A stretch of DNA of 64,000 nt, taken from assembly GCF_000691225.1 (NCBI RefSeq), contig NZ_JMSZ01000021.1, forward strand, positions 1-64,000, written 5' to 3'. Below the pieces are notes generated by a model. The model ran no database searches. It was not told the origin of the DNA and saw only the letters and a program-made list of their open reading frames with translations. Made by a program: the position numbers and the translations under genes. Shown piece by piece: positions 18,836 through 27,791 of this stretch. The DNA comes from Nitrincola lacisaponensis. GTDB lineage: Bacteria; Pseudomonadota; Gammaproteobacteria; Pseudomonadales; Balneatricaceae. Numbering within the stretch: the stretch's first letter is position 1; every line of letters begins with the position of its first letter.

Positions 18836-19267
18836 TCAGACAGCCAGGAAAAATTCGACTGGCAGCGAGCGCTTGAGTACCAGTGCAAATAAAAGATAGA
18901 GAGCAGTAATAAAAACCAGCGTAATGGACAGAATCACCACGGGTCGTCGTTCTCCGATCAAGAGTGCCAGCGTGACGATGAATAGCGTGCTGCTGGTGTA
19001 GAAGCCGGCTACCGGCAAGAGCACGAAGTAGCCTATACAGCTGGTGAGTGTGGCGATGAATTTAGCCGGGTGGTCCATCAGTCGCATCTGGATCAGTTGG
19101 CTGTTCATCAAGCTTCTGAGCATTAACCCCAGTGCGAACAGGCTCATCAGTACACCGACACTGACCGGAATATACGCAGAGTCATCGTAGAAATCCTTTC
19201 CATACCAGACAGTGCCGATTCCCAGTAAAAAGAACAGGACACCTGTACAGAAATCCCGATAATTCAT
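18836..19267 (-). CDS. tctB: Tripartite tricarboxylate transporter, small subunit (TctB)
   Basis: A 143-residue protein with four predicted helices (about 8-25, 38-55, 78-95 and 110-135) as usual for TctB. The conserved N-terminal GVLFFLLGIGTVWYG and the AYIPVSVGVLM segment (YFP-like) fit the family. It is needed with TctA to form the membrane complex. Ten nt separate it from tctA, and an intercistronic hairpin separates it from tctC upstream. Confidence 0.85.
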   Translation of the reverse strand: MNYRDFCTGVLFFLLGIGTVWYGKDFYDDSAYIPVSVGVLMSLFALGLMLRSLMNSQLIQMRLMDHPAKFIATLTSCIGYFVLLPVAGFYTSSTLFIVTLALLIGERRPVVILSITLVFITALYLLFALVLKRSLPVEFFLAV

Positions 19268-19298
19268 GCTGATCTCCCGTGTATCACACTCGACAGTT

Positions 19299-19342
19299 GG
19301 GTCTCATATCTATCCGTAGACAGACAGGAGGATATGAGACCC
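19299..19342 (-). other. Intercistronic hairpin after tctC
   Basis: GGGTCTCATATC at 19299-19310 and GATATGAGACCC at 19331-19342 are perfect 12-bp arms around a 20-nt loop. The hairpin begins 10 nt after the tctC stop and lacks a T-run, so it probably protects the tctC part of the mRNA or lowers read-through rather than ending transcription. Confidence 0.7.
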
Positions 19343-19351
19343 GATTCAGGT

Positions 19352-20317
19352 TCAGTTACGCTTCAAGCCCAACTGACCCAGTAGTTCACCCAGTGCTTCG
19401 GATTCATTCTTCAGGGCTGCCCGAAGGTCTTCTCCACGCATCAGGACAGGTACTTCTCCCTGCTTAGCCAGAAACTCCAGTAGTTCCGGGTTCTCCAGTG
19501 CACGCGCTACGGCATCGGCAATCACTGTTGCATGCGCTTCACTCATGCCGTTAGGCCCCAGCATCATTCGCCACAGCACAGTTTCCAGTTCGGGATGCCC
19601 AAGCGCTTCCAGGCCGGAAGCCTGAGGTAACGCCGGGTTGTCGCTGGCGGATGTGACGATCAGGCATTTGGCCTGGCCATCCTGTGCATAGGGTAGTACT
19701 GGAGGGATAGAGCCGCCGTAAATGTCGATATGCCCCCCCAGGAAGTTTTGCAGTGTTTCACCCGCGCCACCGAACGGAATGGCCCGGGCCTGGATGTCAT
19801 AAGCTGCAAAAATGCGCTCGGCTGCCAGACGCATGGTGCCGCCTACGCCATCGTTACCATAGGTATAACGGCTGGGGTTGTTTTGTAATTCCGTCAGGAA
19901 CTCTTCAGCGGTATCCGCTGGAAAGTCAGGTTTTACACAGAGCGTATAGGCACTTTGTGAAATGCTGGTAATCGGTGTCAGGGAATCGTAGGAATATTGA
20001 ACGCGCTGCATATGCGGCACGGTTGTGATCGGGCTGTTCCAGGTGGACAGCAGTGTATAGCCATCCGGACGGGCGCGGGAAACCTGGTTAACACCGATGG
20101 CGCCACCGCCACCGGCAACGTTAATAATGGCAGCAGATTGCTTCAGTTCAGGTTCAAGATACTGATTCAGCATACGCGCGACAGAGTCGGTCCCGCCACC
20201 TGCCGGTGCTGGCACGATAATTTCAATTGGACGGTTTGGATAGTTACTTGCCAGAGCGGTCGTACAGGCAAGTGCGAGTGCGCAAGCACCCAAGAGGCGA
20301 ACTGTGTACATGGTCAT
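19352..20317 (-). CDS. tctC: Tripartite tricarboxylate transporter substrate-binding protein (TctC/BUG)
   Basis: The 321-residue protein has a signal peptide (1-23, ending ALAS) and the BUG-family start YPNRPIEIIVPAPAGGGTDSVAR, where the glycine-rich loop binds a ligand carboxylate. The second carboxylate-binding region YGNDGVGGTMRLAAE lies near 155. It captures the substrate in the periplasm and delivers it to TctAB. The gene follows the GntR regulator by 41 nt. A divergently transcribed amidohydrolase nearby suggests the ligand might be a cyclic or aromatic-derived carboxylate, but this is inference. Confidence 0.9.
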   Translation of the reverse strand: MTMYTVRLLGACALALACTTALASNYPNRPIEIIVPAPAGGGTDSVARMLNQYLEPELKQSAAIINVAGGGGAIGVNQVSRARPDGYTLLSTWNSPITTVPHMQRVQYSYDSLTPITSISQSAYTLCVKPDFPADTAEEFLTELQNNPSRYTYGNDGVGGTMRLAAERIFAAYDIQARAIPFGGAGETLQNFLGGHIDIYGGSIPPVLPYAQDGQAKCLIVTSASDNPALPQASGLEALGHPELETVLWRMMLGPNGMSEAHATVIADAVARALENPELLEFLAKQGEVPVLMRGEDLRAALKNESEALGELLGQLGLKRN

Positions 20318-20358
20318 TTACCTTTTTAGTTTTATTTTACGGCCGTTGCCGATCTGTT

Positions 20359-21120
20359 TTAGTTGGGCTGTTCGCCCAGGGTTACGCGGTATCGAAAACG
20401 TTCAGGGCGTCCATGTGCCCGTCGGAACTCAATCACCCGGCCAATGGGGTTTCTGGCAAGGCGTTGAATGACAGCTACCGAAGACCCTTGTGGTAGCTCA
20501 AGGTATTTGGCGCTCTGGTCAGTGGCCAGGCCGAATGACAATTCATCGGTGGCTGAGCTGATCAGAATGCCAAACTGGTCCAGAAAAACGGGATAAAGCA
20601 GGGGCCCGCTGGTTTTGAAGTTGATCTTCTCCAGGCCGTTAAAATCTGGAAGTCTCAGATAGAGTTCTTCAAACAACAGCGGCTCACCCGACCAGAGACG
20701 TATACGTTCAAGGCGTATACAGGGTGATTTTGCCGGATCACCAAAGGCTGCCAGGACATCAGCAGGTGCCTCAGTGATCTCACAGCTGATAATGCGGCTT
20801 TCCGGTATCATCGGCTGATCATTGCCTTCCATGTCCATTACATGAAAGAAGCGAAACAAGTCGGCTCTGAAGGCCGGGCGTTTGACAAAGGTGCCTGTGC
20901 CTCGACGGCGCTCAAGCAGGCCCTCTTCGGAAAGCTGTTTGAGAGCCATGCGCATGGTGGCAACGGCTACACCATATTCTTCAGCCAGACGGTTTTCCGA
21001 CGGAATCATGTCGCCAGGCGCCCACTCACCCTTTGCAATCCGTGAAGCCAACTGATCCCTGAGTCTTGCGTAGAGTGGCAGACGGTCATCAAAAGCACTG
21101 TTGATTGGATTGCTCAGCAT
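20359..21120 (-). CDS. GntR/HutC-type transcriptional regulator
   Basis: I prefer the ATG at 21120 (253 residues) because AGGA lies 9 nt upstream; an ATG at 21153 is in frame but has no ribosome site. The N-terminal winged helix contains LPLYARLRDQLASRI, then PSENRLAEEYGVAVATMRMALKQL and EGLLERRRGTGTFV, the GntR signature. The C-terminal half (about 90-250) is a UTRA ligand-binding domain. It heads the tctCBA operon and shares its upstream region with the divergent amidohydrolase, so it probably controls both in response to the transported ligand or a derivative. Confidence 0.87.
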   Translation of the reverse strand: MLSNPINSAFDDRLPLYARLRDQLASRIAKGEWAPGDMIPSENRLAEEYGVAVATMRMALKQLSEEGLLERRRGTGTFVKRPAFRADLFRFFHVMDMEGNDQPMIPESRIISCEITEAPADVLAAFGDPAKSPCIRLERIRLWSGEPLLFEELYLRLPDFNGLEKINFKTSGPLLYPVFLDQFGILISSATDELSFGLATDQSAKYLELPQGSSVAVIQRLARNPIGRVIEFRRAHGRPERFRYRVTLGEQPN

Positions 21121-21187
21121 AAAAAGCGTCCTGTTTCGGTTGATGCGTTTCATGAATACTAATACTATAGTTCTTCAGTAGTCAACT

Positions 21188-21203
21188 AGTTCTCTATAGA
21201 ACT
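21188..21203. promoter_or_regulatory. Palindrome between GntR and amidohydrolase genes
   Basis: AGTTCT at 21188-21193 and AGAACT at 21198-21203 flank CTAT. A related half-site CTATAGTTCT lies at about 21165-21174. The position between divergent genes and the symmetry fit a GntR operator. Confidence 0.5.
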
Positions 21204-21243
21204 GAATAACCTCATATGACCTGAACGTCGGGGTATAAAATAG

Positions 21244-22047
21244 ATGCAAACAGCAGGTTTCGACTGCCATGCTCACGTATATGGTGTGGTAAACAGAACA
21301 CAGGGATCGAATTATAAACCCCGATCCGTTGCACCTTTAGCCACCTGGAAGCAACATCTGCAGAGCTGTGGCCTGGCAGGCGGAGTCATCGTTCAGCCGA
21401 GTTTTCTGGGTCACGATAATCAGCAATTGCTGGATAATCTGGCGATTGCCGGTTCAACCTTCAAAGGGGTTGCTCAACTCCCCAGTGATGCTTCATTGGC
21501 AGAAATGCAACGTCTTGATCAGGCAGGTGTAGTGGGTGTGCGCTGGAATCTGATTGAACATCGTGCCGAGCTGCCAGATCTTGACGACCCGCAATGGATT
21601 CAGTTTCTTGAGCAGTTAAAGGCGATGGACTGGCACCTGGAACTTCACCTGGAAGGGGATCGCTTGCCTGCTTTGTTGCCGGGCCTGATCCAGCGAGGGG
21701 TACGACTGGTGATTGATCATTTTGCCTTGCCTTATCTGGATAACCCTGACCAGGATGCAGGGTTTCAGCAAATCTTGCAGGCCGGTCAACAGGGTAATCT
21801 GTGGGTCAAGCTGTCGGCGCCTTACCGCTCTCCAGTGCAGGACCTGAAGCCTTATGTGTCTGCTTTATTGAACCATTTGGGCAGTGAGCGTCTGGTGTGG
21901 GGAAGCGACTGGCCCTGGACCCGCCATGAAGGCAAGCACGGCTATCCTGATACGCTGGCCTGGTTGCGTGAGTGGGTTGAGGATTCAGCCGACCGTATCT
22001 GCATACTGGAACGCTCACCGCGTACCCTCTACCGGATTACCGGGTAG
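21244..22047 (+). CDS. Metal-dependent amidohydrolase (2-pyrone-4,6-dicarboxylate hydrolase-like)
   Basis: A 267-residue TIM-barrel hydrolase of the amidohydrolase-2 group. The metal-binding HxH is in FDCHAHVYG at residues 7-15, another histidine is in LELHLEGD (about 137), IDHF follows near 160, and the characteristic WGSDWPW is near 221. Members hydrolyse lactones, including 2-pyrone-4,6-dicarboxylate and sugar lactones. There is no ribosome site before the ATG, and a TATAAAAT box ends just 4 nt upstream, so the mRNA may be leaderless; the start cannot be later because FDCHAH would be lost. It is divergent from the GntR-tctCBA operon and may act on the compound imported by it. Confidence 0.82.
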   Translation: MQTAGFDCHAHVYGVVNRTQGSNYKPRSVAPLATWKQHLQSCGLAGGVIVQPSFLGHDNQQLLDNLAIAGSTFKGVAQLPSDASLAEMQRLDQAGVVGVRWNLIEHRAELPDLDDPQWIQFLEQLKAMDWHLELHLEGDRLPALLPGLIQRGVRLVIDHFALPYLDNPDQDAGFQQILQAGQQGNLWVKLSAPYRSPVQDLKPYVSALLNHLGSERLVWGSDWPWTRHEGKHGYPDTLAWLREWVEDSADRICILERSPRTLYRITG

Positions 22048-22069
22048 GGGGTAAGCAGTTCATTGCCTC

Positions 22070-22873
22070 TCAGGTTAGCAGTCGCTCAGCTACTTCGATG
22101 AAGCCAAAGCCACCTTCCTGGCGGGTGATGTATTTTGGTGGTCTTGGCAGGCTGTCCAGGCAGTGGCGGATGTTGGCAACACCAAAGGTCAGCCGGAAGT
22201 GTTCAAACATGGCCGCGTCATTGGCTGAGTCGCCGATAAACGCAGTTTTGTGCAGCCAGTCCTGTTCCGGTACGCCCTGATCACTGAGCCAGGCCAGAGC
22301 GGTCGAGGCTTTGTCGTAGTCACCATGCCAGGCATTGATGTGAATGGAGCTGACCCGAGCATGCAGTCCTGAGGTTTGGAGTGCCTGACGCAACTGTTCA
22401 ATCTCTTCCGCTGTATTCTGATGCTGCTGGCGAATATCGAACGCAATATCGGTTTCACGGTAGCGCTGATCCGCTGTGGCGCGTGCAAACGGAAAATGCT
22501 CAAGCAGTTGTTGCTGAATCTGGCGCAGTGCCTGGTATTGTTCACTGCGTTCTGGTTCTTCAAGGCGGTAGTGCGTATCGATCCGTCCCTGACCATTTTT
22601 CTGCATCCAGAAAGCACCGTTTTCACCTATGACGGCGGCAACAGGCCAGGTACGCACCATGCAGTCACACCAGCCAGCACAAGCACCGGTTACCGGAATA
22701 ACCTGAATACCCGCTTCGGCCAGCTGTTCCAGAGCCTGCAGTGTCTGGCTTGGCAGTTTTCCTTGCCAGGTCAGCGTGTCATCGACATCGGTAAACAGAT
22801 AGCGAACCTGATGCATTAGACTGTCGGGTAGTGGCAGGGCAAATTCTGCTTCAAAGAGGTTAAGGTGTGTCAT
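22070..22873 (-). CDS. HAD-IIB family phosphatase
   Basis: The 267-residue protein shows the HAD motifs: DVDDTLTWQG (motif I, near residue 30), VTGACAGW (motif II region), a lysine in DYDKAST (motif III), and GDSANDAAMF (motif IV). The cap is of type IIB as in sugar-phosphate and Cof-type phosphatases. It is the last gene of the importer operon and overlaps the preceding gene by 14 nt. The likely role is removal of a phosphate from a compound released by the preceding phosphodiesterase-like enzyme, or from an imported sugar phosphate; the exact substrate is unknown. Confidence 0.85.
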   Translation of the reverse strand: MTHLNLFEAEFALPLPDSLMHQVRYLFTDVDDTLTWQGKLPSQTLQALEQLAEAGIQVIPVTGACAGWCDCMVRTWPVAAVIGENGAFWMQKNGQGRIDTHYRLEEPERSEQYQALRQIQQQLLEHFPFARATADQRYRETDIAFDIRQQHQNTAEEIEQLRQALQTSGLHARVSSIHINAWHGDYDKASTALAWLSDQGVPEQDWLHKTAFIGDSANDAAMFEHFRLTFGVANIRHCLDSLPRPPKYITRQEGGFGFIEVAERLLT

Positions 22874-23705
22874 GAACAGACGGCTCCAGGGTCACAATCA
22901 AAGGTTGGTGATCAGATAACGGGGTTTGTGTATCGACTGTAAAGGTCGCGGCTTGCAGTGACTGCAGCCAGATATAATCGCGGCAATGGGGTCCTTCTGG
23001 CCATTGCTCTGGATCATGCACACCGCAGGTTGGTATGGATGCTTGTCCAGGAAAACACTGCTGAAATGCATCCTGCCAGCCCTGCTGTGTCAGCCAGTGA
23101 TACTGATCACTGCGACTGACCAGGTTCAGATCACCGCAGAGCAGGGTAGCCTGAGCCGGATAGGGCTGTGCATAGATACCCTGGCCCTTGGCACGTGTTG
23201 GTAAACGGTCCTGCCTGGCCAGGTCGCTGAGATAGGTCAACTGAGCATGGCGCTCTGCTGTATCATGGTACGCCAGATGGGTGTTGAAAATACGGATAGG
23301 TTGAGGGCCCTCAATCAGCGTCTCCACAGCGTTGCGAGGTGTTTGCCAGAGCTCTGTCGAGCCGGTACCGGGCAGGCTGTGCAGACGCTTGTCGAGCAGA
23401 GGCGCATTGACCAGTGTCAGATTTCCGAATTCCCGGCGCTGGTCCTGCTGTGGACCTGGCCAGCTCAGCGCCGCACCCCAAACCGGGGTGTATTCGCTGA
23501 AGGCCTGACACAGGACGGCGAGCTGGTCTGGTTGCATTGGCGATACGTACTCGTCGAAATAGCGAGCGACTTCCTGTAAACAGATCACCGTCAGCGGGCC
23601 TTGATCACGGATGTATTCAATCATCCGATCCAGCGCGATCTGTCCATCACAGCCTTTGCCACTCTGGATGTTCCAGGTGAGCAGACGTATGGGGGTCTGG
23701 GGCAT
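22860..23705 (-). CDS. Endonuclease/exonuclease/phosphatase-family hydrolase
   Basis: A 281-residue protein of the EEP fold: the N-terminal TWNIQ, a metal-binding glutamate in ICLQEV (near 43), the paired NTHL, LLCGDLNL near 185, and the C-terminal SDHQPL that holds the catalytic Asp-His. The fold includes DNases, sphingomyelinases and inositol or phosphodiester phosphatases. It has no signal peptide, so it acts in the cytoplasm. Its start codon shares one nt with the stop of the permease gene, and an HAD phosphatase follows, so I infer a phosphodiester such as a glycerophospho-compound is imported and then cleaved here rather than a DNA function. Confidence 0.85.
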   Translation of the reverse strand: MPQTPIRLLTWNIQSGKGCDGQIALDRMIEYIRDQGPLTVICLQEVARYFDEYVSPMQPDQLAVLCQAFSEYTPVWGAALSWPGPQQDQRREFGNLTLVNAPLLDKRLHSLPGTGSTELWQTPRNAVETLIEGPQPIRIFNTHLAYHDTAERHAQLTYLSDLARQDRLPTRAKGQGIYAQPYPAQATLLCGDLNLVSRSDQYHWLTQQGWQDAFQQCFPGQASIPTCGVHDPEQWPEGPHCRDYIWLQSLQAATFTVDTQTPLSDHQPLIVTLEPSVHDTP

Positions 23706-24517
23706 TATTTCAGTCCTGCATGCATAAAGGATTGTAAGAAGCGCCGCTGAAAAATCAGGAAGACAATCAGCAACGGGCCGATGGCAATCAGGGTTCCGGC
23801 GCAGATGACTGGCCAGTCGACACCTGATTCCGGCGCACCGAAAATAGCCATACCCACGGTTAACGGGCGGCTGTTGATGGTATTGGTCACCACCAGCGGC
23901 CAGAGGAAGTTATTCCAGTGATGGCTCACCGACACCAGACCATAGGCCAGATAGGTCGGTTTGGCGAGTGGTACATAGACCTTCCACAACACCCCCAGCC
24001 AGGTACAGCCTTCCAACCGGGCCGCATCTTCCAGTTCTTGTGGCACTGTTTTAAAGGTCTGTCGCAGCAAGAAAATGCCAAAGGCACTGGCCATATAAGG
24101 CAGGCCAACCCCCAGCCAGGTGTCGATTAACTCCAGTTTGGCCAGGGTGCGGTAGTTCTCGACAATCAGAATTTCCGGCACGATCATCAGTTGCAGCAGC
24201 ACCAGCGCAAAAATCAGGCTGCGTCCTTTGAAAGGCATACGTGCCAGCGCATAGCCTGCCAGGGTACAGAGAATCAGCTGGAAGACTAAAATCAGTCCGG
24301 TGATCATGACGGTGTTGAACATATAGCGCATAAAGGGTGCCTGTTGCCAGGCGGTCACAAAGTGTTCCAGTGTCAAGGGCGCGAACAGGTCAAAACGGGT
24401 GGCATATTCCGCTGGATGAAACGCCGCCCAGAAGGCGTAAAGCAGCGGAAATATCCAGACCAGGCCCAGTGTCCAGGCGGCGGTAAAGGAAAACATTCGA
24501 GTCAGTGTTGGCATCAT
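23705..24517 (-). CDS. Carbohydrate ABC transporter permease (UgpE/MalG-like)
   Basis: A 270-residue permease with six helices. The EAA loop is visible in ELEDAARLEGCTWLGVLWKVYVP, which docks to the ATPase, at about residues 170-190. It belongs to the MalG/UgpE half of carbohydrate importers. It follows the first permease by 6 nt and overlaps the EEP gene by 1 nt. The closest well-known relative of the whole set is the sn-glycerol-3-phosphate importer Ugp, but the substrate is not fixed. Confidence 0.9.
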   Translation of the reverse strand: MMPTLTRMFSFTAAWTLGLVWIFPLLYAFWAAFHPAEYATRFDLFAPLTLEHFVTAWQQAPFMRYMFNTVMITGLILVFQLILCTLAGYALARMPFKGRSLIFALVLLQLMIVPEILIVENYRTLAKLELIDTWLGVGLPYMASAFGIFLLRQTFKTVPQELEDAARLEGCTWLGVLWKVYVPLAKPTYLAYGLVSVSHHWNNFLWPLVVTNTINSRPLTVGMAIFGAPESGVDWPVICAGTLIAIGPLLIVFLIFQRRFLQSFMHAGLK

Positions 24518-24523
24518 CTTGTC

Positions 24524-25396
24524 TCAGCGGTAATGAACACGGCGTTCGATCAATAAAAACTGCACCAGTGCCAGCAGTATCAGTAGTGTCAGCAGAACCA
24601 GTGTCAGTGCAGCGGCATAGTTGCTGTCAAAGAAGCTGAAGGCGTTTTCATAGATGTAATAGAGCAGCAGATTGGTGGCGTTATTGGGGCCCCCTTTGGT
24701 CAGAATAAACAGGTGATCGACCAGCTTGAATGCATTCAGGACCGCATTCACCAGCACAAACAGCGTGGTTGGCATGAGCAAAGGCAGGGTGATGCGCCGG
24801 AATACATACAATGGACTGGCATTCTCTACGGCAGCGGCGGCATAGATATCCTTGTTCAGGCTTTGCAGTGCGGCCAGATAAAAGATCATGAAGAAACCGG
24901 CTTCCTTCCAGATCGTCATCAGCATCAGACTTGGCAGGGCCCAGTTCGGATCACCCAGCCAGTTGATTCCGGAAAGACCCACTGAATTGAGGAGTTTGTT
25001 AAACAAACCGATTTCAGGGGTGTAGAAAAACAGCCAGATATTGGCGACAGCAATCATCGGCAACATGGTTGGCGTGAAGTAGGCCAGACGCAGGGCTGCA
25101 CGACCACTGATCTTGCTATTGACCCAAAGTGCCATGGCCAGAGCCAGTCCCATGGAGGTGGGTACGGTGCCGATGGCGTACCAGAGGTTGTTGTAGAAAG
25201 CCTGCCAGAACACGGCATCGTCGAGCATCGAGCGATAGTTTTCCAGTCCGGCAAACTCTGACGGACGTCTGCCGCGTGCCGGAAAAAACAGTGAATGCCA
25301 GAGGGTGGTCAGTGCTGGAATATGGGTGAATGCCAGCAGCAGTACTAATGCAGGCAGCAGCATTAACCAAGCATAAAGTTGATTGAGACGGTTCAT
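24524..25396 (-). CDS. Carbohydrate ABC transporter permease (UgpA/MalF-like)
   Basis: A 290-residue inner-membrane protein with six helices and the EAA-type loop NKDIYAAAAVENASPLYVFRRITLPLL at about 190-215. It is the partner of the downstream permease. A perfect hairpin lies between this gene and the upstream binding-protein gene. Confidence 0.9.
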   Translation of the reverse strand: MNRLNQLYAWLMLLPALVLLLAFTHIPALTTLWHSLFFPARGRRPSEFAGLENYRSMLDDAVFWQAFYNNLWYAIGTVPTSMGLALAMALWVNSKISGRAALRLAYFTPTMLPMIAVANIWLFFYTPEIGLFNKLLNSVGLSGINWLGDPNWALPSLMLMTIWKEAGFFMIFYLAALQSLNKDIYAAAAVENASPLYVFRRITLPLLMPTTLFVLVNAVLNAFKLVDHLFILTKGGPNNATNLLLYYIYENAFSFFDSNYAAALTLVLLTLLILLALVQFLLIERRVHYR

Positions 25397-25427
25397 CAGA
25401 CAACCTGGATCACAAAGAGAGACAAGT

Positions 25428-25449
25428 GGTAGCCTCCAGGGAGGCTACC
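25428..25449 (-). other. Intercistronic hairpin after the sugar-binding-protein gene
   Basis: GGTAGCCTCC and GGAGGCTACC are perfect 10-bp arms separated by AG. The hairpin lies 13 nt after the stop of the binding-protein gene and has no T-run, matching a stabilising or attenuating element. Confidence 0.7.
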
Positions 25450-25462
25450 GGTTTGGGCAGTA

Positions 25463-26743
25463 TCAGTAGCGAGACAAAATACGCTGCGCCTGATTTTGTG
25501 CACTGTCCAGCGCTTCCTGAGCGGATTGCTGTCCGTTCAATGCGGCCTGAATGGCATCATCCAGCAGCTTGCGGACACGGCCAGACTCATGCGTTGAAAG
25601 CTCGGCAGTGGCGTACTCCAGCTGGTCACGGGCTACGGCAGCCGGTGGGAAGTCGGCAACATAGGCCTTCAGCGCATCCGTTTCATAGGATGCCGGGCTG
25701 ACGCCCATATAGCCGGTGGCAATGCTCCAGTGAGCTGCCTGTTCCGGAGACGTCATGAAACGTACCAGTTGCAGGGCAGCACGGCGCTCTTCTTCACTGG
25801 CATCCTTGAACAGGTAAAAGTTACCTCCGCCGGTTGGTGAACCCAGGCGCTTGTTTGCTGGCAGCATGGCAACCCCAAAGTCAAAACTGGCGTTGTCTTT
25901 TACAGCGGTCAGGTTGCCGGTGGAGTGCCACATCATGGCTGTTTTCTGCTCCAGGAAATTTTGACGCAGGGTGCCCCACTCAATCATTCCCTGCGGCATA
26001 ACCGCATATTTGCCGCTCAGGTCCTGCCAGTAGGTCAGTGCCTCTACCACACCCGGGTTATTGAAGAAGGTTTCGTTTCCTTCGCTGTTCATCAGCACTT
26101 CGTCGTTCTGCATCGCCAGGGCACCGAACATCCAGTAAGGATAGCCGGTGGATGGAATCATCAGACCCCACTGATCGACTTCGTTGTTACTGCCACGTAC
26201 GGTGAGTTGCTGGCCCATTTCAACCATTTCTTCCCAGGTTTGGGGTGGTTGTTCCGGGTCCAGCCCCGCTGTGCGGAAGGCATCCTTGTTGTAATACATC
26301 ACAATGGTTGAACGCTGGAAGGGAATACCCCAGACCTGGTTATCAACCACGCCGTTTTCCATCAGAGCGGGGTAGAAGCTGTTCAGCCAGGCACGCTCCT
26401 CATCTGTTTCGACGACTTCGTCGAATGGCACGATGGCATCAATGCCCATCAATTCGTGTACATCAATGGAAAACAGCACGGATAGCTGTGCCGGTTGTCC
26501 GCTGTTTAACGCCGCAAGTGCTCTGACCCGGGTATCGTTGTAGTTGCCTGCATAGATGGCATTGACTTTGATATCCGGGTGTTGCGCCTCAAATTCACTG
26601 ATCATGCCATCCACCACATCGGTGAGCGGTCCACCCACTGAGATGGGGTAATACATGGTGAGCTCTGTTTGCGCATGGGCGACGGTGCTCAGTGCGAATG
26701 CGGTAAAGCCGGTCGCCAGCAGGCGCTTAGTGCTGCGTAACAT
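25463..26743 (-). CDS. Extracellular solute-binding protein, type 1 (UgpB-like)
   Basis: The 426-residue protein has a signal peptide (1-24, ending AHA) and the type 1 sugar-binding fold: TELTMYYPISVGGPLTDVVDGMISEFEAQHPDIKV at the N-terminus and the PTGGGNFYLFK and SPEQAAHWSIATGYMGV blocks further on. The sequence TMYYPISVGGPL recalls the UgpB start, where the pattern is similar, supporting a glycerol-phosphate-like ligand, though this is only suggestive. It begins 17 nt inside the end of the ATPase gene. In this operon it lies between the ATPase and the permeases. Confidence 0.9.
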   Translation of the reverse strand: MLRSTKRLLATGFTAFALSTVAHAQTELTMYYPISVGGPLTDVVDGMISEFEAQHPDIKVNAIYAGNYNDTRVRALAALNSGQPAQLSVLFSIDVHELMGIDAIVPFDEVVETDEERAWLNSFYPALMENGVVDNQVWGIPFQRSTIVMYYNKDAFRTAGLDPEQPPQTWEEMVEMGQQLTVRGSNNEVDQWGLMIPSTGYPYWMFGALAMQNDEVLMNSEGNETFFNNPGVVEALTYWQDLSGKYAVMPQGMIEWGTLRQNFLEQKTAMMWHSTGNLTAVKDNASFDFGVAMLPANKRLGSPTGGGNFYLFKDASEEERRAALQLVRFMTSPEQAAHWSIATGYMGVSPASYETDALKAYVADFPPAAVARDQLEYATAELSTHESGRVRKLLDDAIQAALNGQQSAQEALDSAQNQAQRILSRY

Positions 26744-27782
26744 GGTGTAACTCCTTTTGGATTAAAGAGTGGGTTGTGAGCGTGGGTTGAGCGTAATCGG
26801 GCAGACGTTGCCCGGTGGTATTGCAAAACAGGTGCTGGTCATCACTGAACCACTGCAGGTTAAGCCGGGTGCCTGTCGCAAGCAGTTGGTGTCCGGGCAG
26901 GCGCAACTTGATCAACTGCTGTGACAGTGAAGGCAGGCAGGCGTCGATAATGGTGTCGGCACCATGGTAATCACAACGCTGCACGTCAGCGGCGATGCCG
27001 GTTTCTGCCAGGCGGATATGTTCGGGGCGCACGCCTAGCATCGATCTGTCCTGATGGAGCAGGTTCATGGGTGGGTTGCCGATGAAGCGTGCCACAAAGG
27101 TGTTTTCCGGTGTCTGATAGAGAGCGTTAGGTGTTCCGCACTGGGCAATTTCACCCTGATTCAGCAACAGAATGCGATCAGCCATGCTCATGGCCTCCAC
27201 CTGGTCATGAGTGACGTAGAGCACCGTCATCCCCAGGCGTTGCTGTAGCGCACGCAGTTCAACTCGCATTTCATTACGCAGCTTGGCATCCAGATTCGAC
27301 AGAGGTTCATCCATCAGGCATAGGGGTGCTTCGGCAATGATGGCTCTTGCCAGAGCGACTCGCTGACACTGTCCACCTGACAGTTGTGAAGGCTTTTTGG
27401 CCAGGTGGTCACCCAGATTCACCAGATCGGTGACACGCTTGAGTCGCTGATCCCGCTCCAGTGCTCCAACGCCACGGGCTTTCAGACCAAAGACAATGTT
27501 TTCGGCAATACTCAGGTGAGGAAACAGGGCATAGGACTGAAATACCATTGCCAGACCTCGCTTGCCGGGTGGCAGATGGGTTATATCCTGGCCGTTCAGG
27601 TGAATCGATCCGGCCGATGGATCTTCCAGTCCGGCAATCATTTTCAAGGTGGTGGATTTACCACAGCCGGATGGGCCGAGCAGGGCGACAAACTCCCCTT
27701 GGGCAATTTCAAAACTGATATCTTTGACGGCCAGTGTTTCCTGCCATTGTTTACGCAGCTGGCGCACTTCCAATTGACTCAT
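26727..27782 (-). CDS. ABC transporter ATPase (UgpC/MalK-like)
   Basis: The 351-residue ATPase has Walker A GPSGCGKST (about residue 36), Q-loop VFQSYALFPHL, ABC signature LSGGQCQRVALARAI, Walker B LCLMDEPLSNLD and H-loop VTHDQVEAM, all intact. The C-terminal part (240-350) is the MalK-type regulatory OB domain, with GVRPEHIRL visible. It energises the importer. It starts 9 nt after the DeoR regulator gene, showing that the regulator heads the operon. Confidence 0.92.
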   Translation of the reverse strand: MSQLEVRQLRKQWQETLAVKDISFEIAQGEFVALLGPSGCGKSTTLKMIAGLEDPSAGSIHLNGQDITHLPPGKRGLAMVFQSYALFPHLSIAENIVFGLKARGVGALERDQRLKRVTDLVNLGDHLAKKPSQLSGGQCQRVALARAIIAEAPLCLMDEPLSNLDAKLRNEMRVELRALQQRLGMTVLYVTHDQVEAMSMADRILLLNQGEIAQCGTPNALYQTPENTFVARFIGNPPMNLLHQDRSMLGVRPEHIRLAETGIAADVQRCDYHGADTIIDACLPSLSQQLIKLRLPGHQLLATGTRLNLQWFSDDQHLFCNTTGQRLPDYAQPTLTTHSLIQKELHHVTQH

Positions 27783-27791
27783 TGAGCCTCC

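Noticed and set aside
20359-21153. Using the ATG at 21153 as the GntR start
   Set aside because: It has no ribosome site, whereas the ATG at 21120 has AGGA at the right spacing.
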